Below are positions 5,695 to 13,270 of a stretch of DNA of 18,385 bases, in pieces. Position 1 is the stretch's first letter. Each line of letters starts with the position of its first letter. The notes beneath the pieces were generated by a model. It did not search any database. It was not told the origin of the DNA and saw nothing but the letters and a program-made list of their open reading frames with translations. The DNA is from an uncultured Prevotella sp. GTDB taxonomy: Bacteria; Bacteroidota; Bacteroidia; Bacteroidales; Bacteroidaceae. The stretch spans positions 1 through 18,385 of the forward strand of contig CAKQSF010000029.1 in the NCBI GenBank assembly GCA_934272845.1, read 5' to 3'. Both the position numbers and the translations under genes were made by a program.

Positions 5695-7998
5695 CTAAAA
5701 CTTCAGTGAAGCATTAAACTCTACTGTGAATGGTCGCAGATAACTACCGGTCATTATTGCGTTCTTAATGTCCTTCGCTTCTTCCTTTGTTATCAGTTCG
5801 GCACCAGCAATACTACCCTTTGCTCCTGTCTGGTTCAGGAAGTTAACAACGGTGCATCCGAGTGCGAGTTTATCGTTAACCTGCCAGTTTACTCCTCCGA
5901 ACGTCTCCCAATGACCATTGAAATAGTATGCCTCATTGATGTTAGCGTATGTCTTACTGAAGTAACGGAAACTGGTCCAGAGTTTAATATCCTTCGTAAT
6001 CATGTAACTTGGGTCCAACTCTATCAATACTTGTGGTATCTCAGCCACGGTGTTTCCCGTTGCGTTTATCACTCCAACGTAACCGTCATTGAATGTAACT
6101 GATGTCTCAAACTTCTTGTATGTCGGCTTCTGATAGGTGAAAAGGAAGTGGAAGTCGAAGCCCTTGAACGGATGAACCATAGCGTCTGTCGTCCAGCCCC
6201 ATGTCTGTATGTCGTACGACAGCGGTGCTGCCTTAATCTCACTTCCGTGCTGCAGGTTCAGCGTAGAGTTGTTGTTGGTCTTTGATATGTATGAGAACAG
6301 TGATGTAAGGCTAAGCCATGAGTTGTTGTAATAGATGCCTGCACGACCGAGCGGTACTGATATTCTGTCTGTGTTAGGCAATGTTGCTGGTGCGAAAGCC
6401 TCAAACTTAGGGTGCTGCACGATGTAAGTGAAGTCGCCAGTGAAGCCAAAGTTCTTCGTGAGTTTATATGACGCAGCCACTGAGAAATCGTAGTTCACCC
6501 AGTTATGACTAATGTCTGTAGGGGCGATAAGTGTGCCATTGGCTGAGGTTGCACCGATGTAATAGTCAGCGAAACGACCAACGTAGTTACCGTCCGCGTC
6601 CTTCACCGCAAGGTTTTCGCCCTTCAAGCGTTGCCACTCCAAGCGTGCGCCGTAGTAAAGATTAAGTTTATCGGTAACGTCCCAATCGTGAGTGAGGTAG
6701 AGAGCCAACTTGTTCTCGCTGCCCTTATAGTACTCTGAAGCGTTCTTGTTATAGTCATAGAAGTAATAGTCGCGCTGGTTAGCATCCCAAAGGCGCAGTG
6801 CGTATGAGCCATCAGCAGGCACACTCTGGTCGTACATCGTGGTGTTTGACGCATAGTCAATATGATAGAACCACTCGTTTACGCCCAAACGGAGCGTTGA
6901 TGTACGGAACTTCTTTGAGAGTTCTGAGGTAAAGAGCACCTCGTCTATCTTACCTGAGTTAAGGCATGACATACGTGTCTGCACGTATTGTCCGTCGTAT
7001 GCCTTTGCCTGACCGTCGATGTCACGATACATATAGTTGTATACTCCCTGGTTATCGCTGCTCTGCAGGTCTATTATCGCCATTGGAGTCTGGTATACCA
7101 TAGCACCGCGTGAGTGGTCATAGCGTAACACAGCCTTCCAACTTAGTCCGTTGTCCCAGCGGTAGTTGTTCATTAACGCCACCTCGCTCGACTTGTTCAG
7201 ACAGGCATCATACAGCGTTGTCTGCTCCAACTGTCCCGTGCGCATATTGCGGTAAGTCATGTTGTTGTCGGTAGGCAGGTAAGACGTGGTGCCAAGTTTG
7301 AAGTCTCCGTATTCCTTCACGCTGCCATCGCCCACGTATATGAACGGTGCGCTCTGCGTAGCGTAGTTATATACGTTGTGACTGTTGCTGTATTTATACA
7401 TAGCAGTGAACTCGCCTCTGCCTCCTCCGTATCTCTTCGTAGCGAGCGCTTTATATATCTGCGTACGGTCTTGATATGGTGACGACTTAATCTTAAACGT
7501 TCCTGGGTCGAAGTCCTGATAGATGTTTGCGCTATAGTACCAGTCTTTGCCCATGTCTCCATTAAGATTTACTGAGAATTCCTGTAGTCCGAAGTGGTTA
7601 GTCTTATAATTAAAGGTACCATGAAAGCCTTCCTTGCCTAACTGTGTGAACGAGTTTACGGCATAACCTATGTTGCCAGTAGTGATGGCAGTCTCCGCAA
7701 TCTTCAGCAATCCCTGATGACTCAGACTGGCATCGCCACGCCACATGGTGTTTACCGTGTGCGGATTGGTGGCATAAGTAACGGGGAGTCCATTCTCAAG
7801 CACGTTCACGTCAGCGGAAGGCAGACCTATCTGTATCTCGCGCGGACCGTTAGCACTGGCTGCATTGAGCATAACGTTGCGGTTACCTTCTTCCTTAGAA
7901 CTTGATTTCTCGTCCTGAGCATAAACCGCTGTAACATTAATTAAAGAGAGAGCAAGCAGTGTTGCCGCTGTCTTTTTACTGTCAATTAAGGTGTTCAT
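5695..7998 (-). CDS. TonB-dependent-receptor-like outer-membrane protein with short plug
   Basis: A 767-residue outer-membrane beta-barrel protein, probably the uptake channel of the fructan locus. A signal peptide (1-27, ending AVYA) is followed by a short acidic linker. A reduced plug-like region (about 36-110) contains VMLNAASANGPREIQIG and NVLENGLPV, reminiscent of the plug motif of TonB receptors. From about 115 on, alternating aromatic/polar strands typical of a barrel run to a terminal Phe (SLKF), the usual outer-membrane assembly signal. It lacks the N-terminal carboxypeptidase-like domain of SusC proteins, and no SusD-like gene lies beside it. No clear TonB box was seen. A TAnnTTTG box precedes it and the GH32 gene follows in the same direction, so it probably heads the structural operon. 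Fructan or fructo-oligosaccharide as cargo is inferred from neighbours only; a siderophore-type or vitamin cargo is less likely here. Confidence 0.75.
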   Translation of the reverse strand: MNTLIDSKKTAATLLALSLINVTAVYAQDEKSSSKEEGNRNVMLNAASANGPREIQIGLPSADVNVLENGLPVTYATNPHTVNTMWRGDASLSHQGLLKIAETAITTGNIGYAVNSFTQLGKEGFHGTFNYKTNHFGLQEFSVNLNGDMGKDWYYSANIYQDFDPGTFKIKSSPYQDRTQIYKALATKRYGGGRGEFTAMYKYSNSHNVYNYATQSAPFIYVGDGSVKEYGDFKLGTTSYLPTDNNMTYRNMRTGQLEQTTLYDACLNKSSEVALMNNYRWDNGLSWKAVLRYDHSRGAMVYQTPMAIIDLQSSDNQGVYNYMYRDIDGQAKAYDGQYVQTRMSCLNSGKIDEVLFTSELSKKFRTSTLRLGVNEWFYHIDYASNTTMYDQSVPADGSYALRLWDANQRDYYFYDYNKNASEYYKGSENKLALYLTHDWDVTDKLNLYYGARLEWQRLKGENLAVKDADGNYVGRFADYYIGATSANGTLIAPTDISHNWVNYDFSVAASYKLTKNFGFTGDFTYIVQHPKFEAFAPATLPNTDRISVPLGRAGIYYNNSWLSLTSLFSYISKTNNNSTLNLQHGSEIKAAPLSYDIQTWGWTTDAMVHPFKGFDFHFLFTYQKPTYKKFETSVTFNDGYVGVINATGNTVAEIPQVLIELDPSYMITKDIKLWTSFRYFSKTYANINEAYYFNGHWETFGGVNWQVNDKLALGCTVVNFLNQTGAKGSIAGAELITKEEAKDIKNAIMTGSYLRPFTVEFNASLKF

Positions 7999-8041
7999 AA
8001 CTGTTATCGACGTTTGGTTAATATTGTTTAGATTTCTGCCG

Positions 8042-8070
8042 CAAAGTTATGCAACTCCCTGTTTATCAAC
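8042..8070 (-). promoter_or_regulatory. Promoter of the outer-membrane protein gene
   Basis: On the minus strand TAACTTTG (plus 8042-8049) matches the -7 box TAnnTTTG. The upstream box is poor (GTTG at plus 8067-8070, 17-base spacer), as expected for a promoter that needs an activator such as the neighbouring hybrid regulator. It leaves a leader of about 35-40 bases before the ATG at 7998. Confidence 0.6.
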
Positions 8071-8095
8071 TATAACGTTTGTTCCCTATACAAAT

Positions 8096-8141
8096 AAAAT
8101 TCGTTCATTGCAACATTTTTGTTACATAATGAACGAATTTT
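8096..8141 (-). terminator. Intrinsic terminator of the hybrid regulator gene
   Basis: A perfect 14-base inverted repeat (8096-8109 and 8128-8141, AAAATTCGTTCATT with its complement) is extended by an inner near-complementary TGTAACA/TGTTGCA pair. It starts seven bases past the regulator stop codon, and on the minus strand the hairpin is followed by ATTTGTA after the T-rich arm. It separates the regulator from the promoter of the structural genes. Confidence 0.75.
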
Positions 8142-8148
8142 ACCAATA

Positions 8149-10896
8149 CTATTTTCCTTCCATGATGTCGCCAGGCAACACACCGTATTCATCCTTAAAG
8201 CATTTGGTGAAATATGACGGTGAAGAGAAGCCCACGGTGTATGCCACCTCCGACACACTCATGCCGCGACTCTCTAACAATCGGTGCGCTTTCACCAAAC
8301 GAGCCTTGCGCAACAGGTCTACAACAGTAGTGCCTGTCATCGCTTTCACTTTGCGATAGAGTTGCACTCGGCTTAGTCCGATACTCTTTCCTATATCCTC
8401 CACGCTGAAATCGCTGTCGGAAAGGTGAGCGTGGATTATGTCATGCAGTTGTCGCATGAACTGTTTGTCACGGTCTTCTAGTTGCGATTCCGCTACGGTT
8501 TGTTCTACCTCCTTTTTCCCTTGAAAGACATTCTTCAACATTCTGCGCTGCCTCAGCAGGTTATCTATGCGTGACAGCAGCACCTTGCTGTGGAAAGGCT
8601 TAGCGATATACGAGTCAGCACCATGCTCATAGCCCTCAGCCCGGTGCTCTTCCTGCGTCTTTGCCGTTAGCATTATTACGGGGATGTGAGACGTCGCCGT
8701 AGTGGTCTTCAGTTTTTCAGTAAACTCCAGTCCATCCATCACAGGCATCATGACGTCGCATATCACGAGGTCTGGCACTTCTCTCTGGGCTATCTCCCAC
8801 CCCTCTTTACCGTCTGCCGCCTCAAGCACTATGTAATCTGTCTGCAGGAGCGTGCGTTCATACTGGCGAATGTCGCTGTTGTCGTCTATTATCAACAACG
8901 TCGGCTTCTCTGTTTGCTCGTCAACCAGCCGCTGTATTCCGCCCTTCTTTATATCGTTGTCGTCTATATACTGCCGTGCGTTCTGCTCCGTGTCGGCGTT
9001 ATCACTTTCTGCCTGCACCGCTACCACTTCACCTTCCTGCTGCCTTGGCAACACAACGATGAAGTCAGCCCCTTCTCCTGGACGGCTCTCCACGGTGGCT
9101 TCGCCGTGATGTAGTTCTGCAAACGACTTGACAAGTGCCAGTCCTATGCCCGTTCCGCCAGCCGTTCCCTTGGTCTGGAAGAAGCGTTCGAATACCTTAT
9201 TCACCTCTTCTGCCGCTATGCCCTTACCTGTATCACGCACGTCTATGCGCATTCTCCCTCCCTCTTCATCACGCAACGCCACATAGATTTCGCCGCCCGC
9301 AGGAGTATATTTCAGCGCATTGCTAAGAAGGTTGAACACTATTCGTGACACTTTCTCACGGTCTGCCACCACGTTGTGCGGCTCATTGAAGCGGCTTACG
9401 TCAAGATGCAGCCCTATATTCTTACGCTCTGCTGTCAGTCGGAAGTCGTCTGTCCATACCGACAGTGCCTCAACAATGTTGAAACGATTAAGAGTTAGCG
9501 ACATCTTACCGTTCTGTATCTTGCGGAAGTCGAGTATAGAGCCAACGAGTTGTTGCAGTGCTAGGGCGTTGCGCTGCACCATTCTCAGCAGGTCGTGCGC
9601 CTTACCTTTTATATTATTGTCAGCCAAGAGCATCTCCACAGGGTCGGCAATGAGCGTCAACGGCGTGCGTAACTCATGGCTAATGTTAGTAAAGAACGTG
9701 AGGCGCGAGTTTGTTAGTTCTATGACTTCCTCGTTAAGTCGTTTCAGTTCGTCGTTTTTGCGTGCCAACTGCTCGTTGAGTCTTGCCTTGACAACATACC
9801 CTCGATACATCAGCACAGTGGCAACAACAAACATCATCAGGAATGCCCCAACAGCGATGAGCAGCATCTTCTGCGTGTTATAGTCCGCAAGATAATGGTC
9901 TACCTGCCTGTGCAGTGTGTCAAGGTTACGCTTTTGTTGCTCCGCATCCCTTGCCTCCATCAGCGTTATCTCCGCATTGTCGCGCGTTATGATAGTGGCA
10001 GGCAACTGGTTCTCTCTGTCATACTGTTCTTTCCTTAGTATCTTCAGGGCAAGGTCAACCAACTCGTTGCCCCTCGTAGGGTAAAGGTATGTAGCGTCGA
10101 GCACACCATCGCGCACCAGTTCCAGTCCGCCACCCTCCGTAGCCATAGCGTCCACACCAGTGTAATGGTACTTTCTCTTCACGTTCAACTGTTGAGCCGC
10201 CTTATATGCTCCCCATGCCATGCGATCGTTATGGGCATATACGTAGTCAAAGTCCTGCGTTTTCGCCAGTATTCGCTTCATAGCCCTCACCGCACTCTCC
10301 TCTTTCCAGTCGCCACTATCTGACGCCACTATCTGAACACCAGGATATTTCTTCATGGTCTCAACAAAACCACGGTGCCTCTCGATAGCAGGCGACGAGC
10401 CTTCCAGTCCGCGTATCTCCACCACCCTGCCCTTTCCCTTCAGGCGTTGGGCAATGAATGTCGCCATGGTTTTGCCTATAAGGTAGTTGTTACAGCCCAT
10501 GTAGGCGGTGTATTTGTCCGAATTGGTTTTGCGGTCATACAGTATCACTGGTATGCCCTTGTCGTAGGCACGATTAACGGCAGGCGATATAGCGTTGAGA
10601 TCATTAGGCGATACCACGAGTATGTCTACCCCTTCGTCAACAAATCCGTTTATCTGTCGCGCCTGTTTCTCGCTGCTATCATCGGCTGACGCTAACCTCA
10701 CCTCAATAGAGTCGTTGAGGTATTGCGCAGTGCGTAACTCATCGTTCAGTTTCTCGCGCCACACGTCGGTAGAACATTGCGATACGGCTATGACATATTT
10801 CCTCGTCTGTTCCTTACACGAAACAAATGCCAACATGGTCACGGCGACGAGAAGCAGACAGAGAGTCTTGGTTATTCTGTTATTAAAGGCATTCAT
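8149..10896 (-). CDS. Hybrid two-component system sensor/regulator, periplasmic fructose sensor type
   Basis: A 915-residue one-protein two-component system. Domains in order: N-terminal hydrophobic segment (9-26) with Cys27; periplasmic sugar-binding domain of the ribose-binding-protein type (about 32-318), with D121-R122, N223-D224 and D249 at places resembling RbsB ligand residues; membrane helix (344-364); coiled linker; histidine kinase with phosphoacceptor H407 (NISHELRTPL), N box near N522-N526, DTGKG (555-559) and GTGIGLAL (581-588); receiver with D671-D672, phosphoacceptor D714, T744 and K766; C-terminal AraC-type DNA-binding domain (about 815-912). This is the BT1754-like architecture, known in B. 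thetaiotaomicron to bind fructose and activate the fructan locus. Placement beside GH32, permease and fructokinase supports the same role. It stops with its own terminator. It begins 38 bases after yccF and has no clear promoter of its own. Confidence 0.93.
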   Translation of the reverse strand: MNAFNNRITKTLCLLLVAVTMLAFVSCKEQTRKYVIAVSQCSTDVWREKLNDELRTAQYLNDSIEVRLASADDSSEKQARQINGFVDEGVDILVVSPNDLNAISPAVNRAYDKGIPVILYDRKTNSDKYTAYMGCNNYLIGKTMATFIAQRLKGKGRVVEIRGLEGSSPAIERHRGFVETMKKYPGVQIVASDSGDWKEESAVRAMKRILAKTQDFDYVYAHNDRMAWGAYKAAQQLNVKRKYHYTGVDAMATEGGGLELVRDGVLDATYLYPTRGNELVDLALKILRKEQYDRENQLPATIITRDNAEITLMEARDAEQQKRNLDTLHRQVDHYLADYNTQKMLLIAVGAFLMMFVVATVLMYRGYVVKARLNEQLARKNDELKRLNEEVIELTNSRLTFFTNISHELRTPLTLIADPVEMLLADNNIKGKAHDLLRMVQRNALALQQLVGSILDFRKIQNGKMSLTLNRFNIVEALSVWTDDFRLTAERKNIGLHLDVSRFNEPHNVVADREKVSRIVFNLLSNALKYTPAGGEIYVALRDEEGGRMRIDVRDTGKGIAAEEVNKVFERFFQTKGTAGGTGIGLALVKSFAELHHGEATVESRPGEGADFIVVLPRQQEGEVVAVQAESDNADTEQNARQYIDDNDIKKGGIQRLVDEQTEKPTLLIIDDNSDIRQYERTLLQTDYIVLEAADGKEGWEIAQREVPDLVICDVMMPVMDGLEFTEKLKTTTATSHIPVIMLTAKTQEEHRAEGYEHGADSYIAKPFHSKVLLSRIDNLLRQRRMLKNVFQGKKEVEQTVAESQLEDRDKQFMRQLHDIIHAHLSDSDFSVEDIGKSIGLSRVQLYRKVKAMTGTTVVDLLRKARLVKAHRLLESRGMSVSEVAYTVGFSSPSYFTKCFKDEYGVLPGDIMEGK

Positions 10897-10903
10897 ATCT
10901 ACT

Positions 10904-10935
10904 ATTACGTTACCTTTTTTATTATTGCGTTACCT
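10904..10935 (-). promoter_or_regulatory. Tandem 12-base direct repeat upstream of the hybrid regulator
   Basis: ATTACGTTACCT (10904-10915) and ATTGCGTTACCT (10924-10935) differ at one base and are spaced by exactly 20 bases, about two helical turns. They occupy the 38-base gap between the yccF stop and the regulator start. The geometry fits a dimer-binding operator, for example for autoregulation by the AraC-type domain. It could also be a chance duplication. Confidence 0.4.
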
Positions 10936-11321
10936 TACAATCCTAAGTTGATGTCTTTACCAAAGGGAGCGAGTGACAAACGTGCCATCTTGAAATGTTG
11001 GCGTCCCCAAGGGAAGCCTACTATGGTGATGCACAACAACAGGCCGAAGAAGATATGGCAAATGCAAGCCCATAGCCCACCGAAGAGTATCCACACAACG
11101 TTGAGGAGCAACGTAAGGCAACCGCCACTGCTCTCACCTTCTTCTACCGTAGAACCGAAGGGCCACAGGCACAACAGCCCTATCTTGAACGTTTGCCACG
11201 CAAAAGGCAGACCGATAATGGTGATGGCCAACGCCAAACTGCCTGTAAAATAACCGATGGCGGCTTCAAAGCCACCTAAAATAAGCCAAAGAAAGTTGCC
11301 TAATATTCTTAATATTGTCAT
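10935..11321 (-). CDS. YccF-family (DUF307) inner-membrane protein
   Basis: A 128-residue membrane protein made of two internal repeats (about 8-56 and 73-121). Each has the pattern LxNxxWxxxGG, a hydrophobic run, then GLPFAWQxFK or GFPWGRQHFK and a closing PFG. This is the YccF family, whose biochemical role is not established. It has its own promoter and lies 38 bases upstream of the hybrid fructan regulator on the same strand, so the two may be co-transcribed. Nothing in its sequence links it to sugar use, and the linkage may be positional only. Confidence 0.88.
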   Translation of the reverse strand: MTILRILGNFLWLILGGFEAAIGYFTGSLALAITIIGLPFAWQTFKIGLLCLWPFGSTVEEGESSGGCLTLLLNVVWILFGGLWACICHIFFGLLLCITIVGFPWGRQHFKMARLSLAPFGKDINLGL

Positions 11322-11353
11322 GGTTTTAGTAGTTCTCTTTATGATTTACGCCA

Positions 11354-11384
11354 CAAAGTTAATAAAAACATCTGATAAAACAAT
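11354..11384 (-). promoter_or_regulatory. Promoter of yccF
   Basis: On the minus strand ATTG (plus 11381-11384), a 19-base spacer and TAACTTTG (plus 11354-11361) give a near-consensus Bacteroidetes promoter. The leader before the ATG at 11321 would be about 25-30 bases. It may also drive the downstream regulator. Confidence 0.7.
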
Positions 11385-11434
11385 GCTACAGTGGTATATT
11401 CTTATGTTTACAAGTGATATACACAAAAAAAACG

Positions 11435-11473
11435 TTTACTAACAACTTTGTTTGTAACAACTTTGTTAGTAAA
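11435..11473. promoter_or_regulatory. Operator-like dyad and direct repeat at the ATPase promoter
   Basis: TTTACTAACAA (11435-11445) is the perfect inverted partner of TTGTTAGTAAA (11463-11473). Overlapping it, the 13-base word TAACAACTTTGTT is directly repeated at 11440-11452 and 11455-11467 (15-base period). The right half covers the TTTG promoter box at 11462-11465. Such placement is typical of a repressor site that blocks polymerase; the convergent small HTH gene is a candidate regulator. Confidence 0.55.
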
Positions 11474-11492
11474 AGTTTTTTTTATACCTTTG
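11462..11492 (+). promoter_or_regulatory. Promoter of the AAA ATPase gene
   Basis: TTTG (11462-11465), a 19-base spacer and TACCTTTG (11485-11492) match the Bacteroidetes consensus fully. The leader to the ATG at 11530 would be about 30 bases. Confidence 0.8.
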
Positions 11493-11529
11493 TACCCGTA
11501 ATCACATTATCCACACGAAAGAGAAGTAT

Positions 11530-12672
11530 ATGAAAGAGATGTCAGAAAGTCCGTTTGTGTTCGGCGTTAAGGTTGAAGGCGACAATTTCACTGATAGAAA
11601 ATCGGAGACAGAGGCTCTGCTGATGAATTTTACTTACGGTATAAACACTATACTGATATCCCCACGACGCATGGGGAAGACGTCACTCGTAGAAAAGGTA
11701 TGCACCTTGGTGGACAAGCAGAAGATACGCATCGTGCACATCGACGCCTTCGGAATAAGGGGCGAGATTGACTTTATCAACACTTTCGCTACAGCTGTCG
11801 TTAAGGCGACATCGACAGTATGGGAGGAATGGATGGAAAATGCCAAACTGTTCCTCGGACGCTTCGTGCCGAAAATCAGTATAGGTCAGGACCCTCTGAC
11901 GGATTTTTCTGTATCATTAGAGTATAATGCTTCTAACAACACAACGGAGGAAGTACTGCAACTACCAGAACGGATAGCGAGAGAGAAAGGCTACAAAATA
12001 GTGGTGTGCATAGACGAATTCCAGCAGATTGGGGAGTTTGACGATTCTGTACCCTTTCAGAAAAAACTTAGAAGTGTATGGCAATTACAGAAGAATGTTT
12101 CTTACTGTCTCTACGGAAGCAAGAAACACATAATGGAAAAGATTTTCCTTAGTCAGAGTCACCCTTTCTACCGCTTTGGCGATATTGTATATCTGAAAAA
12201 AATAAGTGAGGCTGATTGGGTGGAGTATATACGTGACAGATTCAACGTTACTGGCAAATCCATATCAGAGGACTACGCTCGACAGATATGCCAACTTACG
12301 GATCGCTACTCTTCATACGTTCAACAGTTAGCATGGTTCGTATGGTTGAAGTGTAAAGGTGAGGTGGTTGAAGAGGATATGACGTTCGCCATCAACAGAC
12401 TTCTCGACTCGCAGGAGTCACTATTCATACAGCAAACGGAGAGTCTCTCTGAATACCAGATGAACTTTCTTCACGCCATTGCCAACGGAATACATACTGG
12501 GTTCACCGCCAGTAACGTGCTGTCAAACTACCGACTGGGCACATCTGCCAATATTACGCGATTGAGAAAAGCACTGACAGAAAAGGATATAATAGAGACT
12601 ATTGCACCAAACACCATTGACTTCTCTGACCCTATACTTAAGATGTGGCTGAAGCGAAGGGTTTGGCGATAG
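11530..12672 (+). CDS. AAA ATPase, archaeal-ATPase (PF01637-like) family
   Basis: A 380-residue P-loop ATPase. Walker A is ISPRRMGKTSL (43-53, K50/T51), the PRRxGKT form typical of the archaeal-ATPase/STAND-like group. Walker B is VVCIDEFQQI (158-167, D162-E163). Around 195-220 lies YGSKKHIMEKIF followed by HPFYRF, a conserved segment of this family. The last 80 or so residues look like a winged-helix domain (SANITRLRKALTEKDII). Length is usual. No signal peptide or membrane segment is present, so it is cytoplasmic. Members are common in Bacteroidales and their role is mostly unknown; a regulatory or element-linked ATPase is conceivable. A second ATG three codons in is an equally good start. 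The gene is alone on its strand, has a striking operator-like promoter and meets a small XRE-type gene tail to tail, 22 bases apart. Confidence 0.82.
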   Translation: MKEMSESPFVFGVKVEGDNFTDRKSETEALLMNFTYGINTILISPRRMGKTSLVEKVCTLVDKQKIRIVHIDAFGIRGEIDFINTFATAVVKATSTVWEEWMENAKLFLGRFVPKISIGQDPLTDFSVSLEYNASNNTTEEVLQLPERIAREKGYKIVVCIDEFQQIGEFDDSVPFQKKLRSVWQLQKNVSYCLYGSKKHIMEKIFLSQSHPFYRFGDIVYLKKISEADWVEYIRDRFNVTGKSISEDYARQICQLTDRYSSYVQQLAWFVWLKCKGEVVEEDMTFAINRLLDSQESLFIQQTESLSEYQMNFLHAIANGIHTGFTASNVLSNYRLGTSANITRLRKALTEKDIIETIAPNTIDFSDPILKMWLKRRVWR

Positions 12673-12694
12673 GTTGTCTGCCGGTATCTCCTTA

Positions 12695-12919
12695 CTATTC
12701 CGACTTTCGCTTCATCTTCTCCCTCGTCTCTTCTGAATAGAGTTCGAAGAAGTTATAATTGAGTATAACGCTCAAACGTTCAAGTAACACGGTGTCGAGG
12801 CTATACTTGTCAAACAGATTGTACACATTGGTGCGATGGCATCCTAACTCACGGGCAAGCCATACAACGCTCTTGCCTTCTTTCCGCAGCCGCTCTCGTA
12901 AGATATTCCCAATGTGCAT
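12695..12919 (-). CDS. Small XRE/Cro-type helix-turn-helix protein
   Basis: A 74-residue protein that is nearly all one helix-turn-helix domain. The segment VVWLARELGCHRTNVYNLF (18-36) fits the turn and recognition helix of Cro/cI-type regulators, followed by LERLSVILNYNFFELYSEE, the usual third and fourth helices. It is likely a DNA-binding repressor. It is convergent with the ATPase gene. No consensus TAnnTTTG promoter was found in front of the ATG at 12919. Its upstream region carries repeated sequence motifs that could be its own operators. Its target, possibly the dyad at 11435-11473, is a guess from proximity. Confidence 0.75.
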   Translation of the reverse strand: MHIGNILRERLRKEGKSVVWLARELGCHRTNVYNLFDKYSLDTVLLERLSVILNYNFFELYSEETREKMKRKSE

Positions 12920-13270
12920 ATTCTTTTAAAGTATTTAGGTATTGGTGTAATGGGTCTTTTTAATTATTAAAAAAGGAGGAGGAGTTTTGCAACGATTTCC
13001 AAAATTTACCATTTTGGTCATATTATTACACTCAGGAGGATAATTCCTTGTATAACAAATAATTAGACGTACTTTATGGTTATATCATCTTTATCATCGT
13101 GCAATCACGCCCTTTTTACCTTGTAATTAGGGCTTGATTGTGATGTAATCAGGGCTTAATTGTAGTTCGATTAAGCCCTGTTTAGGCTATTACCGAAATT
13201 TACCATTTTGCCCCACTCGTTCCATGCACCACGCAGGGCAGGGAAACAGGGGGGCAAATAGTATTTAGAG
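12920..13270. other. 351-base non-coding region with duplicated dyads
   Basis: No open frame worth calling. The word AAATTTACCATTTTG appears at 13002-13016 and 13196-13210; the first copy sits in a CCAAAAT-TTACC-ATTTTGG dyad (12999-13017). Between them lies the four-copy motif array at 13102-13179. A TTTGCCCC/GGGGCAAA pair (13207-13214, 13251-13258) lies just past the stop of the secreted-protein gene. It probably holds the leader of the HTH gene and the transcript end of the secreted-protein gene. No convincing intrinsic terminator was found. Confidence 0.6.
13102..13179. repeat. Four copies of an AGGGCTTRATTG motif
   Basis: Copies lie at 13102-13113 (minus, AGGGCGTGATTG), 13129-13140 (plus, AGGGCTTGATTG), 13151-13162 (plus, AGGGCTTAATTG) and 13168-13179 (minus, AGGGCTTAATCG). 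Neighbouring copies form inverted pairs; the third and fourth make a perfect 11-base stem, CAGGGCTTAAT with ATTAAGCCCTG. No T-run follows on either strand, so a binding-site array or structured RNA is more likely than a terminator. Confidence 0.6.

Noticed and set aside
9320..9883. 187-codon plus-strand frame
   Set aside because: It lies wholly antisense to the histidine-kinase part of the hybrid regulator, is Ser/Arg-rich as expected of a shadow frame, and has no promoter.
13150..13180. Perfect 11-base hairpin as terminator of the secreted-protein gene
   Set aside because: No T-run on the minus strand, it is about 90 bases past the stop, and its arms belong to a four-copy motif array.
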